DNA of 64,000 nt from Tilletiopsis washingtonensis (taxonomy: Eukaryota > Basidiomycota > Exobasidiomycetes > Entylomatales), in assembly GCF_003144115.1 (NCBI RefSeq), contig NW_020312022.1:186001-250000 (forward strand). Reading direction: 5' to 3'. Below, piece after piece: positions 11,611 through 22,700 of the stretch (position 1 is the stretch's first letter; each line of letters opens with the position of its first letter). The notes under the pieces were generated by a model that ran no database searches, was not told the DNA's origin, and saw nothing but the letters and a program-made list of their open reading frames with translations. The translations under genes and the position numbers were made by a program.

Positions 11611-12373
11611 CTATTCACATCCGTTTGCCCGTGTGAAGAGGAGCCACTCGTCGACACAGACGCATGGCGAGCCTGTGGCTGTGTCGAAAATGGAGAAGTG
11701 GCGTGCGAGGATGTCGCGCACGCTCGCGTCGCGCACCGTGGTATCCGGTAGAGACCCTTGACGCACCCATGAGAGGACAGCATCAATCGGCAGCGTGTTC
11801 CAGAACTCGAGCTGCAGACCACCGGCCCACAGCACGGCAAGCAGCAGAGCTGTGCCGAGACGCCCGCTGCTGTGCACGAAGGCGGCGAGCTTCGTGGCGA
11901 CGCGGAATTGGCGCACGGTAAACCCGAGCCGCGTGAGAAGGGGCTTCGAGTCCCATCGCTGGTCGATGGACGCCGCGGGCTCGCCTGACGGCGTGTCGCT
12001 CGGCCGTCCAGCGCGTGCGATCCTTGTTGCCGAGCACCACCAGACCGAGCAAGACCATGACGGCGTGGAGGCTGCTGGCAAGCGCCCCGCGAGTGCCAAC
12101 AGACGCGGCGCTGTGCTGGAATGCGCGGTCTTGCGGGACATCAAGCTCGGCACGATGAGCCATGTCGGCTAGCGCCTCGTGGGTCCGAATCATGCGGTGC
12201 AGCATGACGTCGGCCTGAACTTCGGTGACGTCGTGCGGGCTTGCTGCGGCGGTCTCGGTCGGCGGCTTGCGCACGCCGCCTGCGATGCCCATCATGCGGA
12301 CGATGGCATGCACAGCCCTGCGCGTGCCGCTGTCCTCGATGCACGCCAGTCGCGGGTCGTCTGAGAGGATCAT
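11611..12373 (-). pseudogene. Orphan gene with an apparent frame break
   Basis: A coding-looking frame starts at 12373 and runs through MILSDDPRLACIEDSG to a segment LVVLGNKDRTRW near 12010. The coding signal then moves to another frame, which continues through RWDSKPLLTRLGF and a hydrophobic stretch LLLAVLWAGG to a stop at 11611. No splice pair near 12000-12015 can join the two frames, so this is either a one-base assembly error or a decayed gene. A hydrophobic segment is present in each half. The family is unknown. Confidence 0.5.
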
Positions 12374-12643
12374 TCATGCGCGCCGCGCACGAGGTCGCAC
12401 GCGAGGTGGAGCAGCGCGCCAGGGCGCGTCGCGTGTGCTTCCAACTATGACGACCCCTTCTTGCTGCCGCTTCTCGTCGATGTCGTGCGCGCCCGTTTGA
12501 TACGTGTGCCTCACAGCGGGGAAGGTGTTCCGTCACCTATCTTTGTTGCCTATGCGCATGCTCGAGTGAAGAATTTGCCGAGTCATGGGTGCGTGAAGGC
12601 TTCGGGGTCCGCCGCCGCGCGGGATCACGTGTGGGAGGGCGAA

Positions 12644-12749
12644 GAATCGAGCGATTCTTGATCCATGAATCGCCCGATTCTTCGGTCATGAATCGCTTGA
12701 TTCTTCGGTCATGAACCGGTCAATTCTTCGATCAAAAATCGCTCGATTC
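12644..12749. repeat. Five-unit tandem array of palindromes, 23-bp period
   Basis: Five imperfect 14-bp palindromes of the type gaatcgNNcgattc start at 12644, 12667, 12690, 12713 and 12736, exactly 23 bp apart. Each could form a small hairpin. The array is in intergenic sequence between the genes at 11611-12373 and 13399-14131. Confidence 0.85.
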
Positions 12750-13398
12750 ATGGATGCTCGTTCTGCCAGCAGCGCGGCCTCGGGCGTGTGCGCGCTCGGG
12801 CGGCTCGAGCGCGCACACGCCGCTTCTCGGGCCCCGCTTGCTCGGCTGCTGTTCCATGCCGCTGCGACGCCAGGGGGTTGCACCGTGTTGCGTTCACAGC
12901 CCATGCCATTGCTGCTGTGCACGAGGCATGCAAAGGATGTGGCTGCAAGCCGCAAGCGTCTGGAAGCTTGGCAGGTTGTTTCCCACGCGAGCAGTAGATT
13001 GCGGCGCGCCGCGCGCACGCAGCAGACCGCGGCGCGCCGCGCCCATGCGCAGTCGTCAGGATACCCCCTTACGTACACGCGCCACGAGCCTTGACTCTTC
13101 GTTGCTGGGCGCAGAGGCTTGCAAACCTCATTGAGAACATTAAATAAACGCAACTCTTGCGGTTTGTGTGCTCTCTCTGTGCAAGAATGCGCACGCGGCC
13201 ACGAATGCACGTTCGGCAGGTTTGCAGGGCCGGTGCGTACGCAGCTTCTGTGACGTGTGACCACCACAGATTACCTGCTTCCCACGCTGACATGCTGTCA
13301 ATATTATAGTATTCATTGTCACAGCGGCGGATCGTTGTAAATATTGCCCGTGGACGGCGCCGAAAGTAAGGAGACGCTTCATCTTGAGGTTACCGCTG
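12750..13398. other. No supported gene
   Basis: GC-rich intergenic DNA containing a near-repeat of cggcgcgcc / gcgcgccgcg blocks around 12995-13045. No frame with splice support was found. Confidence 0.55.
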
Positions 13399-14131
13399 CT
13401 ACTCCGTGCGGCGACGACGAGCAGGCGGCACGTTCTCGGCGCCCTCGGCCGGCGGCAAGGGCGCTATGCGCTGACGCTCTCCGAGCGCAGACACGGTGTT
13501 GACGTCGAGCTCTCCGAGCGGTGGACGATGGAAGAACTGCACGAGCCTGAGGGCTCAGCAGACGCGCATGGCACCCACGCCGGCGAACTCACGGCGCTGT
13601 AGTCCAGTAGCACAAGGAAGTCGTGGGTGAAAGCCGCGAGTGTGAGGCGGTCGACCTGCCCGTCGTCACAATCCCACAGTACCCAAATGCCGCACTCAGG
13701 GCACTCCTGGCCGGCTGTGTTGCACACGTGCTCGAGCGTGCTCGGCACGATGTGCGACGGCCAGCCGCGCCAGGCGACGGCGGCTCTGGCATGCCAGTAC
13801 TGCTCGGCCGCTAATGTCCGCTGCTCAGCGCCGCCGCACGGGCTCAGACCCGGCCGCACTCACGGATGCACGCGCGCATCTGCGGATCATACGCCCAGAC
13901 ATGGGCAAAGATGTCCTCGATGAGTTTGCTCGCGTCGTCTAGCGGAAGCGCGACGAAGCGAGGCGGAAGCTCAGGGCAAGGAAGCATGTCGTGCCAGTCT
14001 TCGTACGACAGCAGCCACGGGCCGAGCCGAGAGGACATGTTGCCGGTGATGTGGTGTGGAAGCATGCAGCAGCGTTCCCCAGCAGGGAACAGAAGACGAG
14101 CGGCGCTTGTACGGCGCTCCCAGGCCAGCAT
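13399..14131 (-). CDS. Small Cys-containing protein, paralogue of the 14593 gene
   Basis: Three exons on the minus strand, 14131-13864, 13810-13593 and 13536-13399, join in frame to 207 aa. The middle exon codes for a GWPSHIVPS segment followed by CNTAGQECPECG and WDCDDGQ. The order and spacing match GWPPGVFIE, CHRC and ICDG in the gene at 14593, which is transcribed divergently from this one. The family function is unknown. A role for the paired Cys residues in metal binding or disulphides is possible but not shown. Confidence 0.65.
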
Positions 14132-14277
14132 CAATATGTCCCTGCCCCACACGAGCGGTCAAGGCAATCAACGGAGCGGCCGTGGCGATTAATGAACCGG
14201 CCTGTGCCCCATCTATCCTCAGGGGAACGCCGGCGGCAAAACATAGCGCAGTTCTGCACTTGATTGACGGCCCGTGA

Positions 14278-14507
14278 GACGGAAGTGCCCGCCGGCGCGA
14301 GACGGAAGTGCCCGCTGGCGCGACCGCGCCGGACCGCTCCTGCGCATCGCCTCCTGCTCTCTCCACATGCAATCGCGCCTCAGACAATCTCGCGCCTCAG
14401 GCAATCTTGTCCATTCACGCACGCACTTCATCGACCACGTTGGTCCAACTGCCCTGCAGATCGAGGAGACTGCGGCCAAGTGCCCTGCAGATCGAGGAGA
14501 CTGCGGC
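14278..14507. repeat. Two tandem duplications (23-bp and 31-bp periods)
   Basis: A 23-bp unit starting gacggaagtgcccgc is doubled at 14278-14323. A unit starting gccctgcagatcgagg is doubled with a 31-bp period at 14451-14507. Both lie in the promoter space between the divergent paralogues. Confidence 0.85.
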
Positions 14508-14592
14508 GCCAGAGGCTGCGGCGCCACAGGCAAAACCGCTGCAACACCAGCGAACTGTGCCTCGTCTCTCTCCACCACATCAACTCTGCATC

Positions 14593-15269
14593 ATGCCCGT
14601 CTGGCAAGACCTCGAGCAGGGGCACGTCGTGGACTGGTACCACTTTGGTACGTCCTGGACCGGCCGCGTCGACATCGACCGCCTCTACGTCGTCAACGGC
14701 GGCCGCGGCGAGGAGAGTCTTCTTCGTCGCCTGCACACGATGCTGCTGTCGCAGCACAACATGTGTGAGTTTGCGCATGCGTCGCCAGCTCTGTGTCCGC
14801 AGCTGACTCGATGCGTCAGGGCCCGTCCACGTCCTTCTCGAGAACGTCGAGCAGCTGGGCTGGCCGCCTGGCGTCTTCATCGAGACGGTCAACGGCACGG
14901 ACCACGCGTGCCACAGGTGCGCCCAAGTGTCGTGCTGGACCGTCACCATCTGCGATGGCGCGCTCTTCTACCCGTCGCTCTGCGCATTTTTTGCCTCGAT
15001 TCGAGACGCTTGTGGTAAGCGGGCCGCTGCCTGCAGCCGTGCGTGCGCTCACGCCGTCGCAGATGCTCGCCGTGCAGCGCCATCAAGAGGCACGTCTCGC
15101 CGCGCACTACGCACGCTTCCTGGCCGACGGCGCGCCTGTGCTGGAGTTTGAAGTCACGGCTGCGGACGTGCCTGCCCTGCAGCAGTTCCTCACCCTGTTC
15201 GGCCTTGCTCGTCGCCTGCAGGCCCCACGCACCGCCGACGAGAGTGCCGCGACGGAGCTCGACGCCTAG
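14593..15269 (+). pseudogene. Cys-containing paralogue with a frame break in a T6 run
   Basis: Exon 1 (14593-14764) starts MPVWQDLEQG and ends ATG-T. Exon 2 begins at 14820 and reads through GWPPGVFIET, CHRC and ICDGALFYPS. At the six-T run 14987-14992 the coding signal shifts by one base and continues as RFETLVVSG and MLAVQRHQEARL to the stop at 15269. The product is clearly related to the gene at 13399. A one-base error in the homopolymer would restore a single frame, so the gene may be intact in life; a true disabling change is the alternative. I found no splice pair that explains the shift. Confidence 0.5.
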
Positions 15270-15352
15270 CTCTCACACTTCAATCATACTAGTGATCATT
15301 GATTGCTGCCGCTTCTTGCGCCTGTTGTCACCTCTCGCTGCGTGTCTCGCCT

Positions 15353-18300
15353 TCAAGTTCTGTCGTCACTCGCTGCCTGAGAGCTACGCTTGCTGCGACG
15401 CAGCTCAGGCGAGCTCTGGCCGATCGTGCGGCCGCGCCCGCGGCCCTGCGTGCGCACCATTTGCCGTGGCGGCTGCTCATCCTCCTGCGGCAGCGAGTCG
15501 TGCGGTCGCTTGGGCGAGCCGCCAGAGGGCAGCGAGTCCGCGCTGCGGCTAGCAAGAGAGCTGTGCGCGTCGCCGAGGCGAAGAGCTGTCATGTGCTTGA
15601 CCGGCTGAGAGGCAACAGTCAGCGGCGCGCTCAATGCAGCCGATGCAACTCACACTGCCCAGTTCGCTGCCTGATGCGGCGTCTACGGCTGACGCCTCGC
15701 TTTCGTGCAAAGTGTCGCCAACCGCGCCGCCGCTGTGATCGTCGCTGTCCGAGGTGTCCGGCGCCTGGTGACGATGGATCGGCATTCTCTGAGGCAGGCA
15801 CGCCGTGAGCTTGAATTCACGGGCGTCGCAAGCGTGCTCACATCCTGCGGGCTCTGGCTCAACAGGCTTGTCACGCTCATGACGCTGCTTGCGGCTGGCC
15901 GGGGATTGCCCTGGGCGCCGCTGCCTGCGAAACGCGCGTCAGGCAGCGGCGAAGGGACCTGAGGAGGCGCGTGGCGGTGGCCCTGAGGCAGGCTGCTTGA
16001 GCGGGCCGGTGGCTGCGGCACACGCGACACGAGGCCGGGCGGCGGCTTGGGTCGGGACTTGGCGGTGGCTCTCGCCGGTGTTGACGTCTTGCACCGCAAC
16101 ACGTCAGCTCGTTCGTGCTGGTGCCTTGGCGGCGCACTCACCTGAACGAGATCAAACTGGCTCGGGCCCGAGCCAGACATGGCGGCTCCCATGGCGGCTC
16201 CCTCCTCCTCTTCCGAGCTGTCCCCCACCTCAAAGCCAGACGTGTTCGGTGGCGCGCTCGCATCGAGGATCTGCTTGCGATTGACCTTGTCGCCCAGCTT
16301 GCGCCACGCATCCAGATTAGCGGCACTGGCAAGCTTGACCCACCAGTCCAATGCGGCCGGAAGGTCCTTGAGCGTGATCTCGTCTCGTAGAACGCCAAAC
16401 TGGAAGTGATCACCCGCCGCAGTGTGGACGATGACTCGAGGCTTGATGCTGTCGCATGTTGTGTAAGGCAAGTGGAGATTGCCCGTCACTTCTGCGCTGC
16501 CGGGGTCCTCTTGCAGAACGAGAAGCGGAGTGTGGACATACTCGCTGTAAAAGGGACCGAGCGCATTGCCGTCAAAGTGTAGCTCTGTCTCGAGCCAAAA
16601 GCAGAATGGCCCGCACTTCGGGCACGTCGACTTGACCGCCTCAGTCAGCATGAATGGGGCCACGTCGCTCTTGCCCGCCGGAAAGAGCACGCCGAATCGT
16701 CCGGGCTCTTCCAGGAGCGCCTTGTGAAGTGCGACTCGGCGCTCCCGACCGGCGATGGCCACGTCGATGTCGTCGAGGGTGGCATCGGGCTCGCACGCCG
16801 AGTAGCCACACCAGCCATCACCCGGCACCGTGATGAAGTCTTTGAGAAGAGTCCGCAGGTCACTGGTCCAGCGAGCGGTGTTGTCGACGACCGTGTCGAG
16901 GACTTGGCCGGAGAGATGGACCTTGTTGGCGTCCTGCGCGAGTCGCATTGCATGCACGTCGTTCTTGAGCGCCGGTTCGAGATTGAATAAACAGTTGCAC
17001 TCCGTTGCACACCGAATGGAGCGATCGAAGTAGCGCTTGTTGAGCTCGTCGCGCCGGGCCTGGGGGCCTTTTGATCGCTCGCGTGCCCGCAGCGGCTCCT
17101 GCTTGTCCTCGCTTGGCGACTCGCGGGACTGAGGCTCTTGCGGTGCTGAGGCGCGCTTCGACACCTTTGACAGGCGCTTGCGCGGGCTCGAGCGTCCGCG
17201 GCCGCTCTGCATCATCTGCACGGCCGACACGAACATGCGAGATTTGGATGCCGGCTGCTCAGCGTCGCCACGCTGCGAAGTGTCGGGGCGCTGCGCTGCG
17301 CCGCTGGACGCCGGCTCCGAGTCGCCGCTGAACATGTCCACACCGTCCGCACTGGCCTCGCGGCTCTGCTCGCTGGCACTGCGCATGTGCGTGTCGGCCG
17401 AGGACGCGGCGCGGCGACTGCCGCTGTCGCTGGGCGAGCGCGACGGCAAACGAGCCTGGCCGTCGGCGCCTGTCTTGCGCCCGGCCCTAGTGTCCTGCGA
17501 CGTGCCCGCATCTTTCTTGCCCTCCGCGGCGCCCTTGCTTTCTCCCGCCTGCGCGCCCTTGTTCCTCGCCACCTTGCCGTCTGCCTGCAACGCAAAGCCT
17601 TCGATCTCGAGCGCCCGCACCTGGTTGTCGAGCCTGCGCTTGATCTCGGCGGCGACTTCCTGGTACGCCTTGACCTCGGCCAGGTACTGCAGGGCCACGT
17701 TAGCCATGGCTCAGCCGCAAGAGAGAACTGAACGCACCGTCTGCGTCCGTGTGCGAGCCTCCTCGGCGTCGTCGTTAGCGATGCGCTGCATGACGCGCGC
17801 CCGCCCAAAGTCGACCAAATGCTGGCGCAGGGCCTTGTCGCGGTCATGCTGCTTGATGCCGTTGATGAACTTGCGCAGCTCCGTGCGGTGCGACGGCTTG
17901 GCGGGCCAGTTGCTGGGCGCCGGCCTAGCTTCGAGCGCCGCCTTGCCGCGGGCATACGTTCTCTCGCTGCTCGCAGTTTCGCGGCGCCACGCAACCTCGG
18001 CGGCACGTCCGATTGCTTCGAGATGCACCTGAGACACATCGTCTGTGCAGCCGTCGAGCATCGCCTGCATCGCCCTCGCCTCCTCGTCCTGGACCTGGTC
18101 GGTTCTGAGCTCGCGCGTGGCTGCCTCCTGACTCGGCTCTGCTAGCTCATCGCCCTCCTCATCATCACCACTGCTCTCGGAGACGTCGTCGTGCGCACAT
18201 GCGCGGCGGTAGCGACGATGAATCTTGCGCGCAGTCTGCCTTGCCTCGGCTCGGTCGGAGTTCTTCACCGTCGCCAGCTTTCTGTACGCCATGATTGCGT

Positions 18301-19492
18301 GGTGGACGGCGTCGGCAGTCAGGTGCTTCTCCAAAGCCTCGGCGATCGATCGGAATGGCGGCAGCTGGTCGAGGCCCGGGACGAGGATCTTCTCGATCGC
18401 CTGCTGCAGAAAGTTCTGAAACGACAGATCGTCGTAGCTCTTCGAGGCGGCGCCTGCGCACAGCGTCCAGAACGAGTGGTCGTCCTGGTATGTGCCGACC
18501 GGCTTGGACAGCGTCGCCTTTGTCTTGACAAACAGCGACATGCAGTCGGCCAGCGACGAGTCCGCCTTGATGGTGATCTTCTTGCTACGCGTGGTAGCAG
18601 TTGCGAGGCCCTCGGCAATCTCCTGCTCCATCTCAGCACTGCACTCCATCTGCGCGTCGTCGAGCAGCGACCGCGGCTCCTCGCCCTCCTCTGTCTCGTC
18701 GCCCTCCTCTTCCTCAACGCCCATGTCGTCGTCGGTGACCAAATCGATGCGCGCACGCCCGTATCTGGCGGGCAGCTTGGAGGGAGCGATCGTGGGCAGC
18801 GACTGCACATTCTTCATCGGCTCGAACGCGGCCACCGCCTCGCCGTCCGTCATGCCGAGCCGCTCTGGTTGCGGTTCGGGTGCGCCCGCGACGAGCAGGG
18901 CGGGAGGACCGAAGCTGTTGATGATCATCAGCGCGTCTGCGCTGTGCCGACAGCGATCGCTGGGCGAGCGCGTCTGCCCGTCGGTGAGCTGGTCGCTGTA
19001 GGCGCGCAGTGCGAGTTGAAGTGACGCATACGTGACGGGTGCGTGCGCCGGAGGCGCTGCAGTAGAGCTTGCGGCCACAACGAGCGCCTCGATGGTCTCG
19101 GGCGGCAGCAGTTCGAGCCAATCGACCACCTGCTTTGCCAGCTTGTCCGCCTCCTCGCGCGATGCCCAGCGCGTTGGGGCTTGGGCCACGACGCCCTGAC
19201 GCTGAATGAGCTCGCCGAGGACGCGCAGCAGCGCCTCGGGCGTGGGCGGCTCACGGCGTGCGGCTGAAGAGACTGCCTTGAGGCACTTCATGATGCGACA
19301 AAGCGTGCCGCTGTTGAAGAAGGCGTCGCGGTCGGGCTCGACGAGCAGGCACAGGGCGTAGGCGTCGTGCTCGCCCTCGGCCTCTTGTCCCTGCCCGGAC
19401 GCAGCGCGAGCCTGCAGTGCTACAAGGCTGCTGCGCAGGCGCTTGGCCGGCGAGAACATGTCCGTCGTGATGACGTGCAGTGGGCGTGACAT
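15353..19492 (-). CDS. Large protein with OTU-like cysteine protease motifs
   Basis: Four exons on the minus strand: 19492-17738, 17686-15842, 15788-15654 and 15604-15353, giving 1,328 aa. The first join is important. Two long frames appear to be separate genes 3 bp apart, but a GTGCGT donor, a CTAAC branch site and a CAG acceptor join them in frame. The second frame also holds a possible in-frame 54-nt intron (16088-16141). The N-terminal half is unrecognised and has acidic stretches. The second half has a disordered Ser/Arg-rich region, then GDGWCGY (Asp about 875, Cys about 878) and, 134 residues later, GDHFQFG, fitting the Asp-Gly-x-Cys and His motifs of OTU-type deubiquitinating proteases. 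A CPKC pair lies between them. The tail is disordered and basic. The gene is divergent from the XPG-Fanzor gene across 306 bp. Confidence 0.6.
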
Positions 19493-19798
19493 TGTCGTCC
19501 GAGGTGTGGTGTGCGGGCGGGACGGTTGGGGCTGCGCCGGCGCGGGAGTGCACTCTACATCGCGCCACGATGCGCGTCGCGCGGCGTTTGACCTTCCTCT
19601 CACGGCCTGCCTGCCTCTTCCAGCGAAACTGCCGCAGCAGGCACCCAAACTCAAGCCTCTTCCTCTGATGCCGGCCTGCCGTGCTTGCGTTGCGCGGCTT
19701 GCGCAGCTGCGCAGCGGCGCTGCTGAGCATGCAAGCGCGGCGCCACGCCTAGACCCCCCTCCAGCCCGCGGCGCGCATCCTCCTGCCCCACCACCATC
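19493..19798. promoter_or_regulatory. Divergent intergenic region of the OTU-like / XPG-Fanzor pair
   Basis: These 306 bp separate two start codons facing away from each other, so they must hold both promoters. I see no TATA box. Co-expression of the two genes is an inference from this arrangement. Confidence 0.45.
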
Positions 19799-22700
19799 AT
19801 GGGCTACACGGCCGGCCAGTTCACGGGCCACAAGGGCCTGGCAGCCGCCTGCGTGGGCGGCGCCGAGGTGCCTCGCCACGACCCTCCTCTCCACAACGCG
19901 CACCGCGGCGAGCAGCCTGCACTCGAGCACGCGCGTGCCATTGCCGGCAACCTCTCGCTCCTCCTCGTTGATGCGACACCAATTGCCTTCTCCATGGCTG
20001 CCCGTGCGGCCGACATTGCACCTGCAGCCACCACCGAGCACAGCCTGGCGCTCCGGGTGCGCACGCTCGTGCGCCAGGAGCTCGAGCGCCTCGACGGCGT
20101 CGCACAGCACATGGGCGCCCGCGTCGTCTTCTGCTGGGACGGGCCGAGCGTCGCGGACCTCAAGCGGGACCGGACAAGCGAGCGCATGCGCCAGCGCAAG
20201 CTCAACTCGCGGCAATGGCACGCAGAGGCCAGCCGCTCGCGCCCGCGCGAGCACGTCCTGGCCCGCCACGCCGGCGAGGCTGCGATGCACGCCCTCGGCG
20301 AGCTCTACGCGCCCCAGGGCATCGACGCGCTCCTCAACAGCCTCGGCCAGCAACGCGTGAGGAGCGCCGCAGCACTCACCAGCGGCCGCTGCGTGCACGT
20401 CGTCGCCGACGACGAGGCGGACTGCCTCATTGCGCAGCTCGCTGTGCGCCACGGGCACGGCGAGTCGACGGCGGTGCTCTCCAACGACTCGGACATGCTC
20501 GTGCACGCCTGCGACGAGGACTCGTACCGCTGGGTGGTGCGCCCGGCACCCGTCACCGTCAAGCCGGCGGAGAACTACGGGCTGGCGGCGCCGCTCTTCC
20601 ACCACCAGCACCTGTTCGACCGCACCCTGCTCGGCACTGTGCTCAAGCGCCGCTTCAGCGCCATGTTCCCGCCGGCATTCGACCCGGTCGCCTACCTCGT
20701 CTTTGTCGCCACGGGCAAGACCGACTACGGCAACGGCTTCCACGGCGTTGGCGCCATGGGCCTCGCCAAGGACGGCCGCATCCGCCGCGCGTGCAGCCAG
20801 GCCGTCGGCGCCACGGTGGCCTTGCGTGCGACCGATGCCGTGCGCCGCTTGGGCGCAGCCGTCGGCGCATCGGCCGAGAACGTCGTCAAGGTGCAGTGCA
20901 TCGTGGCCGTGTACGCCACCGGGCGGCACACGGCCTGCACCGCGCGCAGCACCGTCATGGCCGAGGCAGAGAGTCGTGCGCGCAGCTTTGGCTACCGCAA
21001 GGGCGCCGCCTTCGTCGACTACCGCGTGGGCGTCAGCAAGGTGCACCAGCCGGTTGTGCCTGTGCTCCGCACCGTGCGCCAAGGGCACGTCGTCGGCGAG
21101 GAGCTCGACTTCAAGCGCCAGGTCTCTCGCTCCGTACTCTCGCACGCCGTCGAGGTGCTCGTGCCGCGCTCGCAGATTGATGCGCCGCACACGCATCTGA
21201 CGCCCGACAAGCCTGCGCCGCTTCCGGTCTGGGACGAGGACAAGAACATTGGCAAGAGGATCAGAAAGGCGAGCAAGGCGGCCAAGCACAGCTCCTCCAA
21301 GACGCAGCGGCGCGCATCAAAGCGCAACGCCTCGCCTACGTCGGAGCTTACGTTCGACGAGCACGTCTTTGACAAGTGGGACTCGAGCGACGAGTCGTAC
21401 GTGGGTGAGGGGTCAGAGGGAGGATATGGCAGCGAGGCGGAGAAGGAGGGCAGCTCGGATGCGTCCAGCGACGAGTGGGACGAGGGCTTGAGGACCGAGT
21501 CGGATGGGGAGTCGGATGAGGAGGCGGACCAGGCGCCAGGCGCCAAGGGCCGGTCGAGGGCGGCCAGCAAGCCGCAGGCGCAAGGCAGAGCAAAGACGAG
21601 CACCACGGACAAGCGCTACATGGTCAAGGTGAGCGCTTGCGCCCGCACATGACGTCCTCCAGGGCTGACGCCTTTGCAGCGTTTCGGCACCAGCGTGGCG
21701 TGCACAACGATCGGCGAGCTTGCCAGCGCAGGCAAAGGCACCGGGCGCTGCGAGCGCATCGCCAGCGTGGCGGCGCTCATTTCGGCCATCGCAATGGTGC
21801 AGCAGAGCGGCGTCATGGCTCTGCGCGCGGCCATCGTCGAGATGCTGCGCCTGGAGCCTGGCTGGCTGACCTGCGATGAGGCTCAGGCTCAGAGGCGCCT
21901 GGTGGCGCTGTTCAAGTCGTGTCGCACGGACATGCGGCAGGGAACAAGCAAGCCTCGCCGATGGAACTGCACCGACGAGGAGCACCGCGCCATCGGCAAC
22001 ACGGGCGACGCCACCCACAACATGCTCCTAGCACGCCGCGCCGTGGTCGCCGCCGGCAGGTGGCCGCTGCCGGCGCAGGACACCCTCATGCTCGGCAGCC
22101 ACAACCTGCTCGCCGAGGCGGCGTTCAAGCACCTCGCAGGCCTTGCTGAACGCGTGCGTGGCATGGTGGCGCGCGGCGTGCGCAAGCTGTGCGCCGGCGA
22201 CAAGACGTACGAGAAGCGCGTGCTGCGCGTGCTGATGCACACGAGCCTGCCGGACGAGTACGGCGTGTCGCAATACACCGTGCGCGACGGCGACGTGCGC
22301 CTGCAGCGCCTGGTGGCGCGGCGCGACCGGCTGTTCACCGAGGCACGCCAGCAGCTCGACAACCGCAGCGAGGCCGGCTGGCACAGCACTCCCGACGAGA
22401 TCATCCGGAGCCAGCGCGGCATGGTGTCGGTGCACCTGTTCTCCGCGTGGGCGACGGAGATCAGCGGCGAGGCGGTGCTGCGCATGGAGGCGCCATCCTT
22501 CGTCGAGATCTTCGTGCCGCACAACATGGGCTACGTGACGGTCGGCGCGAGAGGACGGCAGACGGCGATCGCGCGCTGGGTGACGAAGAACGCCGACGCG
22601 CTTGCCACGTCGTTCAACACGGAGCGGCTCGAGCGCAGCGGGCTGCAGCAGCAAGACGGCAAGTGGGTCGCCAACGAGGAGCTGCTGCTGGCAATCGAGC

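Noticed and set aside
11935-11960. A tRNA B-box-like stretch (gcttcgagtccc)
   Set aside because: It lies in a coding-like frame, and no A box or cloverleaf arms could be found around it.
14942-15005. An intron (gtcacc...gag) to explain the frame change in the 14593 gene
   Set aside because: The donor is poor and it would remove the ICDGALFYPS block, which is conserved with the paralogue at 13399.
15270-15352. Terminal inverted repeats at the edges of the OTU/XPG-Fanzor pair
   Set aside because: Comparing 15270-15352 with 24395-24500 by eye showed no matching inverted ends; a proper self-alignment is needed before calling boundaries.
19493-21289. Minus-strand frame extending the OTU-like protein upstream to 21289
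   Set aside because: It overlaps the XPG-like exon in antisense and has no family sequence; the ATG at 19492 is the reasonable start.
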